From Parasitella parasitica (taxonomy: Eukaryota; Mucoromycota; Mucoromycetes; Mucorales; Mucoraceae): 64,000 nucleotides of DNA. Below, one piece after another: positions 12,401 through 23,620 of the stretch. Both the position numbers and the translations under genes were made by a program. The stretch's first letter is position 1, and each line of letters begins with the position of its first letter. Where the stretch lies: the NCBI GenBank assembly GCA_025201805.1, contig MU619264.1, positions 171,002 through 235,001 on the forward strand. The letters run 5' to 3'. The notes beneath the pieces were generated by a model that was not told the origin of the DNA, searched no databases, and saw only the letters and a program-made list of their open reading frames with translations.

Positions 12401-14816
12401 TGATAGCAATGAGGAGAGTAAGGCTCTTTTGTGGCGTGTTGTTAAATCAATGATGGAGCACCAGGAAAATATGCTGGGTGATGGGTAAGTGTTACAGAAG
12501 GAGAGAAACTCAACTAATCGTTCATTGACACGCCGAGTAGTGGTGAATTGGATAAATCTATCATTGCCTTGGTGTCATCTGCAGCCGACAACAGCACCAG
12601 TCATGCTTCCGCTGGACGCTTGGATGAGTTGGAGGCTTTCTTGACTAAAGGCGACCGCGAAGGGGCATGCCAATTCGCTAAAGATTACGATATGTGGGCT
12701 CATGCTTTGGTCATTGCCACTAGCGTAGAGGATGACCTTTTCAAAAAGACTGTAACTCAGTTCATCCATAGAGAGCTGTTCTCTTCTGATGCTGAGCTGG
12801 CCCCTCAGATCCCCGGCGACAAAAAGGCATTGCGTATGTTGTATTCCGTTTTCAACGGTGCCGGTGCAAATGCGGGTAAGACAAGAGCTATTCTTATGAT
12901 CAAACATTGACCACAAGTAACCAAAATCACCAACAGTTTCTGAGTATGCAAAGACGACTTTTTCTAGCGAGGCCGTATACACAGAGGAGACACTGCATGG
13001 GTGGCAATCAGCGTTGTCATTGGTTTTAGCCAATCGCTCTGCCAATGATCAAGCAGCTATTCAGGGTCTCGGTGATCAGTTGAATCTGTTGAACAAGAGT
13101 TATGAGGCCCGTTTATGGTAAGACATCATGATTCACGATCTGTTTGTTGTTGCTAAATCACATTTTAGCTATCTGTTATCACCCGACGTGTCTGGTCTAG
13201 ACAACAGCAAGATGATAGGCGATGACATGTACACGGATCTGGATGCGCTGTACCTTCTAGAGTTGTACGAATTCACATCAAAGGCTTCGGTCCAGCAAGA
13301 TTTCAAGTTGATTTTAGCTTGGTGGCTTACTGAGCTCGGTTTTGTCAAAGAATCAAAGGAATACATTGACTCCATCGGCCAAAACATTGATGCCTCTGCT
13401 CTTGACCACCTAAAGCTCATTGGTGATGTTGGCGCTTCTGAATGGTAAGTTATTTGCGTTAGTAATGATAGACCTGTTCTTTCTAAATGCCTATAAAACA
13501 TGCAGTGAGGACGTTACATCTTTGTTGAATAGACAAAACTTTGATGCATTAATTGGTGCGATTGAAGAAAAGGTGAATTCACAGTCTAGTTATTATGGCT
13601 ACGGTGGTCAAGGTTAGTTGTGTGTGTGTATCGTAGAACATATCATTCACATCTTTAAACACGAAATTTTTCTAGGCTATAGCGTCAGTCAAACACATGC
13701 TTACACTGGAGAAGAGACAACAGGTGATTCCCTTCAACAGGATGGGCTTAATTACGGTTATGGGTATGGGGGCGGTTACATTGAACCTGCTGATGCCACC
13801 AGGCCTCCGGCTCCTACTGTTCCTGCTGCTGTAACATCTCCATTTGGAAAGTCAAAAAGCATTCAATCACCCTTCCAGGCTAATGTCCAGCCGGTATCAT
13901 CACCATTCGGTATCCAGAATAGATCTCCTGCTGGTGCTGCCACTGCAGTTACGTCTCCGTTTGGTCAACCTACTTCTGCAACTAATGATAGTAGTCATGG
14001 TGCATGGTGGGCAGGATCAGATGCCAACCAAACCGAAAATCAGCAAAACAGTTATCAACCGTACCAGCCTGAAACGGACGCTAGCACAAGCTATCAGCCT
14101 GATGCATACGCACCTGCAGATACAACAACAGCATCAGCGTCAGCACCTACAGAAAACACAAAAATGTCATCTTGGGGCGACGACGATGAAGATTTAGGCT
14201 TCGGAAACTCCAAATCCAAGAAGAAGTCAGATAACGACAACGATACCAAGACAACCGATAGTACAGTGAAGGAAAAGCCCAACCAAATAGACGACATGAA
14301 GGACAAAGAAAAGACTGAAAAGACCAGCGGTGGTGGTTGGGGTATATTCAGTCTCTTTGGCCGTAAAGAAAAGGACCAAAATACTGACGAAAAGAAGGCT
14401 GTGAAGGCTAATTTGGGCGAAGAAAATGCATTTTATTTCGACGAAAAAGAGCAGCGATGGGTCAACAAACTTGTAAGTTGTATATAATGTCTCCAGAGGG
14501 GGGGTTTTTTTTTACTAATAGATAAAAAACCAAATAGAATGATTCAAAGCCTGTTGCTGCTGCGCTTCCTCCTCCTCCCAAAGCCGCTACACCACAACCT
14601 CCTTCCGCCGCTCACCCTATGGCCCCTCCTTCAATGGGACTAAAGCCAAGCAGTATCCCTCCTCCCCGTATTGGTTCCGCACCTAATGTACCATCCATTT
14701 CGGGCGGAACTCCTCCCGCATTTAGCACACCACCAGCCGGTAAAAGAGCAGCAGGTGGTTCCAGAAAACCAATGCGGTCCCGCTATGTAGATGTATTCAA
14801 GACAGATCAAGCGTAG
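9447..14816 (+). CDS. SEC16: COPII coat assembly protein Sec16
   Basis: Scaffold of endoplasmic reticulum exit sites that gathers Sar1, Sec23/24 and Sec13/31 for COPII budding. Seven exons: 9447-12484, 12541-12875, 12937-13117, 13169-13444, 13506-13612, 13676-14472 and 14538-14816; 1670 residues. The long N-terminal half is low-complexity, rich in Gln, Tyr and Pro, with WIQFDPNQHYYYDEQGQVH and many YDPNAYA or YEPQQ repeats. At about 870-895 four cysteines in CPDRLCEG..FCCECGRPL look like a small zinc ribbon. The conserved helical ACE1/Sec16 central region spans about 1010-1310 (GELDKSIIALVSSAADNS, YTDLDALYLLELYEF). The C-terminal third has SPFG repeats, GWGIFSLFGRKEK and a proline-rich tail ending in RYVDVFK. 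It ends convergent to SWI3 with 132 nt between stops. Confidence 0.93.
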
Positions 14817-14948
14817 CTCTCTTTAAAAGAGTGCCAATACTAAATAAAATTTATACGCTATCCCATAAAAATAACCTTCACAGACGTGTATATGTGTGTG
14901 TGTTTTATTTCCTATGTTTATTTAGAGACTATATATGTTATGATGAAG

Positions 14949-16731
14949 TTAGAGAGTAAGGATAGCTTGGGATTCTTTCTCTTCTTCTTCCATGGCAGAA
15001 GAAGGGTGTGATAAACCAGCTTCATCAAAGTTTGACAAATCAACCAAACGGTAATCTTCTCTAAATAATGTAGTTTGCACAAATTGCTGTAATTGTTGTG
15101 GTGTCCATCCGTCTTCAACTGCCTTGTCAAGGCCACCTCGTCTCTCGATCTCTTTCTGTAGTAATGCTTCTGATTTTTTAACCGCTAAACGGTAAGTAAA
15201 GATGTCTCTGCGTTGCTGTGTGATGGACTCTAACTCATTATCTAAAACTGCTTCCAAGTCATCAAAGTAATTCATCTTTAGCTCCAATTTCTTGACCTCC
15301 GTATCGACTACTGAATGCACAAGGCGGCGGATCTCGCGCTCTTCAATATTTGACAGAGATTTAGCCTTGGCAGCAGCAGAGCCTAATGCGACAGAGGCTG
15401 CTTTTTCAATGGCTGTGCGAGGCTTCTTTACTTCCTTATCGACCTCCATATCATCAACATCTGGCTCACATTGGCCTCTCTTTTTTGCTTGTTGCTGTTC
15501 CTGACAGACAATTGCAGCATCTGCAGCAGCAGACGCTACTTTGGGATCGACAGCAGAGGCCAAGAAGGTTAAAATCGACATGACAGGGTTGTCCGCTTGG
15601 GAAAAAGGTGTGCGCTTGTGTTGCAATACTGAATGGTGCTCGTCTTGGTCGCGGTAAGGTTCGTCAATTGGCATCTGCAAAAAGTGGCATATGCATTGTT
15701 CTCGAGTTTTGGTGCCAACGTATTCTGCAATTGTGTTCCAGTCGTCGTCGTACAGCTCGATAGCTTCCAGCAACAATAATGTTTCTTCGTCAGACCACGC
15801 TGCTTTGTCCTCGCTGCCGTGTTTGTAAGCATCTAATTCGTATTTAATAAAGTCGCTGCTGAAACTCGTAATGGGAAAGCGTCCATCCTTGTAACAAAGA
15901 CGACAAAGGTCCATATTTTTGGTTTTTAGACTATGGTAGCGCTCGCGAGAACAGTCGGCTCCACAGGTGTTGCAGTGGTATTGTCTAGTGTCTTTACCAG
16001 AATTGGATTCAAACACTTTCTGCCGTAATTCGACGTTCATTGTGGATGGTTTAGGTGCGTTGGCGGCTGCTACGCTTGGCTTGATGTTTGGCTTGAAAGG
16101 CGCAAGGCCGCGGGGTGTGTCTGCTGTTACTCTAAAATGTCCTGTGAATGGAGGGCCTACAGAGGAAGGCCATGTTGAAGGATCGCACTGTTATATAGAT
16201 TTGTATCAATGAACGCTGATGCTTTTCACTGTTGTGTTGACTACAAACCTCAAAATTGATTAATCCCCATTGTTCCAAGAACGCGTGCACTCTCATAATC
16301 GCACACACATCACCGGCCAAGTTGCGTCTACAAGCAGTGACAGCTAGATATTCTTTAGGGTTAAGGCGATAAGTGTTAATCATGAAATCACGATAATCCT
16401 GGTAAATCAAGGGCGTCTTAGAGAGGTTATTATTGGTAAAGAATTCTGGTAGAGAAACGCGTTCAATGTTGTGAATCGAGTTGATGTCGAACCAAGAGGT
16501 GTAGTGTGGAATATTGACAGGCTGTGTTTGGTCAGCAAGGTATTTACGAGCTTCTTCTAGTTCAATGTTGGCGCGAGGAGAAATTTGGTCTTGTTCTGAT
16601 TTCTTGGCTTCAGGCTGCTCATTCTTTACGGCGCCTTGTTGGGCCAACGGATTTTGCTGGTCGTTGGTGTTTGCAGGAGGCGATGATGGAGTAGTGTCCA
16701 TAGGAGACGTCTTTGAGATTGGCTCTTCCAT
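14949..16731 (-). CDS. SWI3: SWI/SNF-RSC subunit Swi3/Rsc8 (SWIRM, ZZ-like, SANT)
   Basis: Core scaffold subunit of the SWI/SNF (or RSC) chromatin remodelling complex. Two exons, 16731-16249 and 16187-14949, with a GT-AG intron at 16188-16248; 573 residues. A SWIRM domain lies at about 70-161 ([17 protein letters not shown], then [20 protein letters not shown]). A ZZ-like zinc finger follows at 231-265 ([26 protein letters not shown]) and a SANT domain at 290-336 ([32 protein letters not shown]). Near the C-terminus is an amphipathic coiled coil for dimerisation. The domain order is exactly that of the SMARCC/Swi3/Rsc8 family; I cannot tell which complex it serves. It faces a small gene starting near 17003. 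Confidence 0.93.
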
Positions 16732-17002
16732 TCTTCTTTTTCACGATTGTTTCCAAGGTATGAAAAAACACTTTTTTTTTTTTTTTCTCATTTGGATGCG
16801 TTTGGGCTGATTGTAAAGTGACGTAGAAATAAGTGGCACAATGATCACCCAGGAGAAATCGAGGATCTCACTTCTTTGGAGACCTGGCAGAAAGCACTTT
16901 TACAACATGTGTAAGCAATTTTCCTTGCATGCAATGTTAATACATCCAATACATACAAGAAAATGCAATGAAATATTGACATTCACAAGCGTCAACGCCC
17001 TT

Positions 17003-17340
17003 AGATGTCGTCGTTTTCCCACCATCTTCCTGAAGGCGAGTACTGCATATTCTTTTATGCGTACCACTTTGAATGTATTCTACAAGACATCCTCAAATCA
17101 AGTGATAACGAGGCCGACAACATTGCAAACGAATGTAAGCATCCACCCATGGGCTAGGTTGAAAAAGGCAAGATACAACCAGGCCCAAAAGAAGTTCAGA
17201 GATACATGCCTAGTAGAGAGTTGGACCCTCCTCGTCGCCCGCCTGCCTGCCCCTCAAACGAACGCAGCAGTAGTATGAAAATAATAAGCAGACTCCAAGG
17301 TAGTAAAAAAGGTCCAAGAGTTATCAGAGTTGGTAGATGA
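17003..17340 (+). CDS. Small spliced orphan gene, divergent from SWI3 (5' end uncertain)
   Basis: Not recognised. The best reading has an exon from ATG 17003 to 17134 (SSFSHHLPEGEYCIFFYAY..., LQDILKSSDNEADNIA) joined by a GT-AG intron (17135-17182) to an exon at 17183-17340 (CPKEVQRYMPSRELDPPRRP, ending RVIRVGR). The same frame also continues upstream through a possible first intron (GTGTAAGC donor near 16910 to CCCTTAG just before 17003) into HPGEIEDLTSLETWQKALLQ, so the protein may begin further upstream. No ATG in that frame was found there, so the start is unsettled. Charged, helix-prone composition looks protein coding rather than spacer. It probably shares the promoter with SWI3. No function proposed. 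Confidence 0.4.
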
Positions 17341-18130
17341 CATTTTTGACATTTAATGCTCAGTCCGTTTATACAAGCAAAACCTATACGTATCAACTCA
17401 TTTCTCCTCTCAAAGAATTGTTTTGCTGAAGATGGGATTCAAACCTGTTGCCTTTGAGACACTGACAACCATGTGACTCAAAAAAGGACACGATGGACTT
17501 AAAGCGGATGAAATCATGCTTCGAAAGGTCAAGCATTGTTGTACTTGATTTAAAAAGCCTCGTGGGATGATTTTAGGAGAAATGATACATATGTCTTTAT
17601 CCACATTACAGCGGTGGAAATGCCGGGTTGGACAATCACTCCACATTAATTCACCACAACAGGAGTCATATTTTTTATATGGTGAAAATGAGCTCTTGTT
17701 GCTAAAAATACCCCTAGAGTAAAAATAACTGTTGTGTATTTAAAGAAAAAAAAAACGATTTGCATTCACTGTGCAAATGATTATATTCAATTTAGGGCTA
17801 TATGCTGTGGAAAAAGAAAAGCACCACCCAGCAGCAATAGCAGCAGTAGCTTATTTGTCATTTTGTACATGTACATTGTATTATCACATATCTTGTGATG
17901 AATAAAAGAGAGACATACGTTCTGGTAACACAAATAGAATCAAAGTCGAGATTTATTCTTGGCTTCTTTTTTAAGAAATCGAGGGCTTAAGATTTGGGAA
18001 TCTAGACAGACCCGACAATCAAGATTTTCCCTGAAAAAAAAACATATAAAAGGAAAGGCAAATTCCAAGAGTTGTGTTTTGGTTTCTTATTTAATTTTTA
18101 CACTACCAAACACAAGCAATATTAGCAAAA
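17341..18130. other. Spacer with promoter of the 59-residue ORF
   Basis: No gene recognised apart from the core promoter of the following small ORF. The sequence around 17430-17445 (GGGATTCAAACC on this strand) resembles a tRNA T-arm in reverse, but no paired tRNA cloverleaf can be drawn around it. Confidence 0.4.
18045..18052 (+). promoter_or_regulatory. TATA box of the 59-residue ORF
   Basis: TATAAAAG sits 79 nt upstream of the ATG at 18131, followed by a pyrimidine-rich stretch and an A-rich start context (AGCAAAAATG). The arrangement matches the promoters at 3610 and 32647. Confidence 0.5.
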
Positions 18131-18310
18131 ATGTTCGTTTTCTTCAGTAATCAAAAGCGCAACGTAGAAACTACATCAAAGACGACACCGTCAGACACTG
18201 GAAATCGCTCTAAAGAAACAGAAATAAAGCCTAATCAGACCAGTAATTTATCATTCACAAATACCTATGTTTCTTTCCCAAGTTTGGATCCACCTCCAAA
18301 AGACAATTGA
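18131..18310 (+). CDS. Orphan small protein, 59 residues
   Basis: A single-exon ORF too short for most gene callers. It begins MFVFFSNQKRN, is rich in Ser, Thr and Lys in the middle, and ends FPSLDPPPKDN. There is no signal peptide, zinc motif or membrane segment beyond the short FVFF start. Support comes from context: a good TATA box 79 nt upstream, a pyrimidine-rich leader and an A-rich start context. The composition is soluble and disordered. Function unknown; it could be a short-lived regulator or a chance ORF. Confidence 0.4.
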   Translation: MFVFFSNQKRNVETTSKTTPSDTGNRSKETEIKPNQTSNLSFTNTYVSFPSLDPPPKDN

Positions 18311-18934
18311 CTGGTCTGGCTCTAATTAAGCACCATATACCTTTTTTTACTTGCATTTATTATCTTTAAGCTAAATCAAACAATCACATATGTACAAAAC
18401 TATATTCACCTTCCCCTTACAATCCTTTCCGTATTGACAACAACTTTTCTTATGGCAGTTTATTTTATCCTTATTTATGTCTACATATACCTGAAATCTA
18501 CTAATAAAAAATTATGTGTAAACAACACAAAACGCACTGGCATTATTTACAATGTGATACAATACAATAGGCTGACTTCACGACAATTCTTTCAATAGAT
18601 GAAAGTTCCCCTGCGACGACAACATTGAATCATTCGCTAAAAAGGGAAAATATACATGTAATCAGGGCACTCGCTTCACGTTGCAAATGACGACAAGACT
18701 GTAAAATGTCCAAAATCAAAATACAGTAGTTTGTTACATATTTAGAAACTACGGTAATTTGAATATCCTTTTTGTTATCATCGAATTAGAACTGGATAAG
18801 ACAAAACATGACAATGAATAAATTCGAGGGTTAGCTAAGATAGCAGCTGTTCAAGTTTTCTTTTTTTTCCTTTTTTTTTTTTTTTTTCATTCTACAAACC
18901 TATTATATACATTGCATATGATTATCAAATCATC
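18311..18934. other. AT-rich spacer between two orphan ORFs
   Basis: No gene recognised. Contains a pyrimidine run with long T-tracts at about 18858-18887, shortly before the next ORF. Confidence 0.4.
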
Positions 18935-19276
18935 ATGTCAATAACAACATCAACAAAGAATGCACAATCCCTGGAGACCAAGTTTTCAGATATGAGCCTG
19001 AAAAACAACGATTACAATGATCAGCCATTACGACGTTCAACCTACAATATTCTTGAAGCTTACGATAATAATATACCCCCAAACTCAAACTTGATGGACT
19101 CTTATTCAATCCATCCGCTTGAAAAAGTGTCTGATGGCTACTTTATGGATCTAGCTACTATTTCATTTAAACAAGAACCTCAAGGAGGTTTGAATACTAT
19201 GATGGAAGATCTTAGTTTATCTCCAAATGATAGCAATGCTACGCAGCTGCGAAGATCGATGCCATATTATGTCTGA
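18935..19276 (+). CDS. Hypothetical protein, 113 residues
   Basis: Intronless ORF starting MSITTSTKNAQSLETKFSDM. It is polar, with Asn- and Ser-rich spacing, LRRST near residue 33 and LRRSMPYYV at the very C-terminus; both look like basophilic kinase sites (RRS/T). An acidic stretch, MMEDLSLSPNDS, lies between. There is no membrane segment or cysteine pattern. A T-rich tract and a TATATAC stretch precede the start. Codon choice resembles the real genes more than the spacer. No family recognised. Confidence 0.45.
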   Translation: MSITTSTKNAQSLETKFSDMSLKNNDYNDQPLRRSTYNILEAYDNNIPPNSNLMDSYSIHPLEKVSDGYFMDLATISFKQEPQGGLNTMMEDLSLSPNDSNATQLRRSMPYYV

Positions 19277-20796
19277 AAGCAATAGCAAATTGACTTGTGT
19301 AGTATATGTAGAGTTTAATTTCTAAATAATAATAAATGAAACCCGGAAATGGTACCATTTCGTAATACTATACAACTTCAATCATGGCTGGCAAATATCT
19401 ATATTGTTGAAACATTACAGCTCGATATGCCATTCTTCTTTATTCTGTGCAAAATTAAAGCATGCTATATATCAAGACAAGCAGTTCACAATATATCCCA
19501 TGCTCCTTGTACAAGAGCTTCATTATAGCCAATTTATTTAGTTTCGGCTCTATGATATGAGTGGGTAGGATTAATTACAAAACATAGGCGATGAGCCAAC
19601 GCTAACAGAGGACCAATCACCAATTGAGATTTGGCACTAAACTCTTCAAATGAGATGTAGTATGTGTTGAGAAAAGGTACCTCTGAGTTTGAATTATATT
19701 ACCTGCTTTGATCTTCCTTCTCCATACCCATTTTTTTGACATCTCAAAATTGTTTTATAGACGCTACACAACAGTTCATTAAGTTAACCTTATTTACACC
19801 TCAAAGTTCACTAGTGCAGAATTGAATGACAAATCTTTTGGTTTCACTTTAGAATTGATTCTTAAAGGATCCACGGAGTAAAATCCAAAAAACCTTTAAA
19901 TGGTTTTTCGGCCAAAAGTATAATTATATTGCAGTAAATATTTTATCTAATAATTTCACATTTACAAACGCATTTCCACAATTATTTTGAGCTTATAAAT
20001 ACCATAATGAAAAATCTCGTTTTGGGGGTGAAAAATTGAGATTTGTGAAATCGTTGCCTCGAGCCTTACAGACCCTCATGAAAAATCTTGGTTTTGGGCG
20101 GCTTTTACACCAGACAAAAGGATCACTGGAAAATGCTTAATAAGCTATTTTCGAGTCATAGAAGTCGATTCTGCGTGTTTTCAGGGCGAAAAATCGCTTT
20201 GTTCGTGAGATACAGCTGATTAAAGATTGCAATTTGTTGTGCATTAACAGCTTGGAAATTGAGTAACTCGATAAATCACGTATTAGCCTTGGGATTTTTA
20301 GATTGTAAATCATTCAAGGGATTGACAATTTTGTATAGAATTCACATGTTACTGTAATGCTGATGGGCAATGTTGTAAGCACACCCTTTTAGATCATGCA
20401 TTCTATAAGTTTAATGCATTAGTATTACTATTAGGGTGAAAAATTACACATACTTGCTGTACCTGCAAGTGTCTGCCACTTTGGTCATTTACTACACATC
20501 ATATGGTTATGTAAACACCTCCGAAATGAATGTTTTCTGCTTTTCATGAGATACCAAATGCTTTTAATCACATGGAAAAATATCTACTGCTGTAATTTCT
20601 GACTTGAACAAAAGAATACAGCAAAACCAAACATTAAAACTCTTTGATCTGTGAAGCCTCTTGCTACTGCCTCTTTGCTACTGCCTTGTTTCTGCTATCA
20701 TGTATGGAGTTTCAAAGCCATCCACACAAATTATCGTGAAAAACTTTTTTTTTTCTCCATCTTCTTTTATATTTGACGTTTTTCCAAAATTTTGAA
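19277..20796. other. Gene-free spacer with short dispersed repeat units
   Basis: No gene recognised. Two related units, ATGAAAAATCTCGTTTTGGG (near 20006) and ATGAAAAATCTTGGTTTTGG (near 20077), suggest a decayed repeat. Similar AAAAATC..TTTTGG strings recur near 39478 and, in reverse, near 48657 and 54830. The last 60 bases are the leader of the methyltransferase gene. Confidence 0.35.
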
Positions 20797-23383
20797 ATGG
20801 GATTCGGTAGAAAGAAGCGTGGAAACAACAAGAAGGTAATTGGGAAAAGCCGATTTATAGGTAGACAAAACTGATTCCGTAATAGAACGTCGAGACGAAT
20901 TCTGCTTCTGCTCCTGACGGTTCCGAGAAGATCCAAAAATTCTTTGATGAACGCAAGCCATATGCCGTTATCGAAAGAGACAATGAGAACTTTAAAAAGT
21001 ATTACAAGGTAATGAAAATGCTTCAATGTGCTGCTGTGAAATCTATGGGACTAAACTACCCTCCTAGGCGCAAAATCTTATGTCTGAACAAGAATTTGAC
21101 GAATTTTATAATCATCTCAAGATCATTTTACCTAGTACTTTCCGTATCACTGGTAGTAGAGCGTAAGTTGTGTGTGTGTGTGTGTGTAGATTTACCATTT
21201 GAATACGGGTTTCAGTTTTAATGTATCTCTATAGTGCTGCTATGGAGATTTTGAATGTTGTTGAAAAGACCTATGTCCCCAACATGCAAGATGTTGTTAT
21301 TGATGGTGTCAAAATTGAACCTCCCAAATCACTGCCTTGGTATCCCGACAACCTAGGCTGGCAAGTCAATGCTCCCAGGCTTGTGATCAAGAAATCACCT
21401 GAATTTCAAAAGTTCCATAGGTTCATGGTAACAGAAACAGAAGCTGTAAGTATTGGGCTCATTAATTGTCTCTCATGAGATGCTGATCGTATGTGTGTGA
21501 TGGAATGATAGGGTAATATTAGCAGACAAGAAGCTGTCAGTATGGTTCCTCCTCTTCTGATGGACATTAAGCCTCATCAATGGGTTCTTGACATGTGTGC
21601 TGCACCAGGCTCAAAAACAGCGCAAATCATTGAAGCAGTTCACTCTAATGATAAACTGAATGAAATGCCTGGTAAGTGTCTTTTTTCCGTACATTTATTT
21701 CAATGTATAGAAATTTCGACTGACATACGTGTATACATAGCCGGTCTTGTTGTTGCCAATGATGCAGATTATAAGCGTAGCCATATGTTGGTACATCAAT
21801 CCAAGAGATTACAATCACCTTGTTTTATGGCTACAAACCATGATGGTGCACACTTCCCCAACATCCATGTGCCTTCTGAGGATGGTAGTCCTTGCCCTGC
21901 TGGCTGGCAGTTTGATAGAGTGCTTTGTGATGTTCCTTGCAGTGGCGATGGTACTATTCGCAAGAACGAAAAGATTTGGGAAAACTGGAGCCCTGTCAAT
22001 GGCCTTTCTCTCCATAGCACTCAAGTTCAAATTTTTGCTAGAGGCTGTCAGCTGGTCAAACTTGGTGGCCGTATTGTCTACTCTACTTGCTCGTTCAATC
22101 CCATTGAAAATGAGGCTGTTGTTGCGGAAGTGCTTCGTCAAACCAAGGGCGCTATCCGCCTTGTAGATGTTTCTGCATCTCTGCCTGAATTGAAACGTAA
22201 GCCCGGCTTGAGCACCTGGAAGGTGACCACCAAAGAAGGTGAATTTATCGAGTCTGTGGACGATATCAAGGACATGAGACAGCGCAAGAAACACACTTCT
22301 AGCACATTCCCTCCAACTACTGAAGAGGCCAAGAAGATGAATCTGGAGAGATGTCTTCGTATTTACCCCCATCAACAAAACACTGGTGGCTTCTTTGTTG
22401 CTGTATTCGAAAAAATCAAACCACTGACAGCTGCTGATCGTGTCACACTTGCTAGACAAAAGGGCGTTAAGATTCAGGAAGCCGATATTGAGGAAGCTAA
22501 AAAGGAAATGGACATCAGCGCCAAGGAGATCATCCCTACCAAGCGTGCCAGTTTGGATGAAGCCGCTGACCAAGAAGAGAATGCCGCTTCTACCAAAAAG
22601 ATCAAGAGAGATACTGATGCTGCTGAAAAGGAGGAAGGGGAGGTGAAGCTTTACGAAGGCAAGCCCAAAAGAGACGTTCCCGGTATCAAAGAAGCACCAT
22701 TTGAGATGATGGCTGCAGACTCACCTGATCTCAAGGAGATTACAGAGTTCTACGGTCTTGATCCCAACTTTCCTCGCGATCAGTTCTTGCTGCGTTCCGA
22801 TGGCAACGCCAAAGGTCGTAGTCTTTATTTTGTATCTAGCTCCATCAAGCGAGTTTTGGAGTCCAAAGATTTCTCTCGTCTTCAAACTGTAAATACTGGC
22901 GTTCGCTTGTTCGTTCGTCAATCGTCACCTGTTGAAAACGGCTCTCCTTTCCGCCTGACATCGGAGGGTATGTCTATCTTGGACGCTGTCGTGAGCGATA
23001 AACGTCGCCTCAGTGTAGATATGGAGGTGCTCAAGGTCTTATTAGCAGAAGCTTTCCCAACTTTGGAGCAATTCCCTGAAAATTTGAGAGAAAAGGTGCG
23101 CGCCATGGAATCTGGTTGTTGTATTGTGCACGTCGAAGATAGTCAAGAAGAGGTCAGAAATCTAACTGCTTCTCTTATTTTGCCTGTTTGGAAAGGCAAA
23201 AACTCGCTCAACGTTTTGCTTAACAAGACAGACAAGAAAGCTTTGTGCCAACGGATCTTTGGTATCATACCCGAATCAACACCTGAGCATCTTTTACAAA
23301 GGTCTACTGTACGTCAGGTTCTTAAAAACGAGCAAGATGCTGCTGCCGCCGCAGATAACGATGAGATTACCAAAGAAACTTAA
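20797..23383 (+). CDS. TRM4: tRNA (cytosine-5)-methyltransferase, Trm4/NSUN2 family
   Basis: SAM-dependent enzyme that makes 5-methylcytosine in tRNAs, in the nucleus. Six exons: 20797-20835, 20886-21008, 21068-21162, 21235-21445, 21512-21671 and 21741-23383; 756 residues. The N-terminus is basic (MGFGRKKRGNNKK). The SAM-binding motif LDMCAAPGSKTAQIIEA is present. Both cysteines of the RsmB/NSUN mechanism are there: DVPCSGDGTIRKN (about 271-285) and the catalytic YSTCSFNPIENEAVV (about 322). IYPHQQNTGGFFVAVF closes the methyltransferase domain. A charged linker with IKRDTDAAEKEEGE separates it from a C-terminal PUA-like part. The last intron (21672-21740, 69 nt) is in frame without a stop, so retention would only add 23 residues. 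Confidence 0.93.
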
Positions 23384-23620
23384 TAACATTTTAGCTATTG
23401 CATCCAAACAACATATATTCTGTATAATAAAAAAAAATTATATTTACATTCTAACGCACATTACTGCGTAATTTATGCATTTTTTCATGGCTACTAAGGG
23501 TCAGTTTAATGTTTAATTCTGTAATGTTACATACGCGTTGTATACATGTATAGCAGTAAATATTTGCCAATGTGAAGCACATGTTTATTTAAAAGAAATA
23601 CGATATATAATATTAATACT

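Noticed and set aside
17425-17500. tRNA-like T-arm string (GGTTTGAATCCC on the minus strand)
   Set aside because: The arms around it do not pair (ACAGG against CCCAT) and no acceptor stem or anticodon arm can be drawn.
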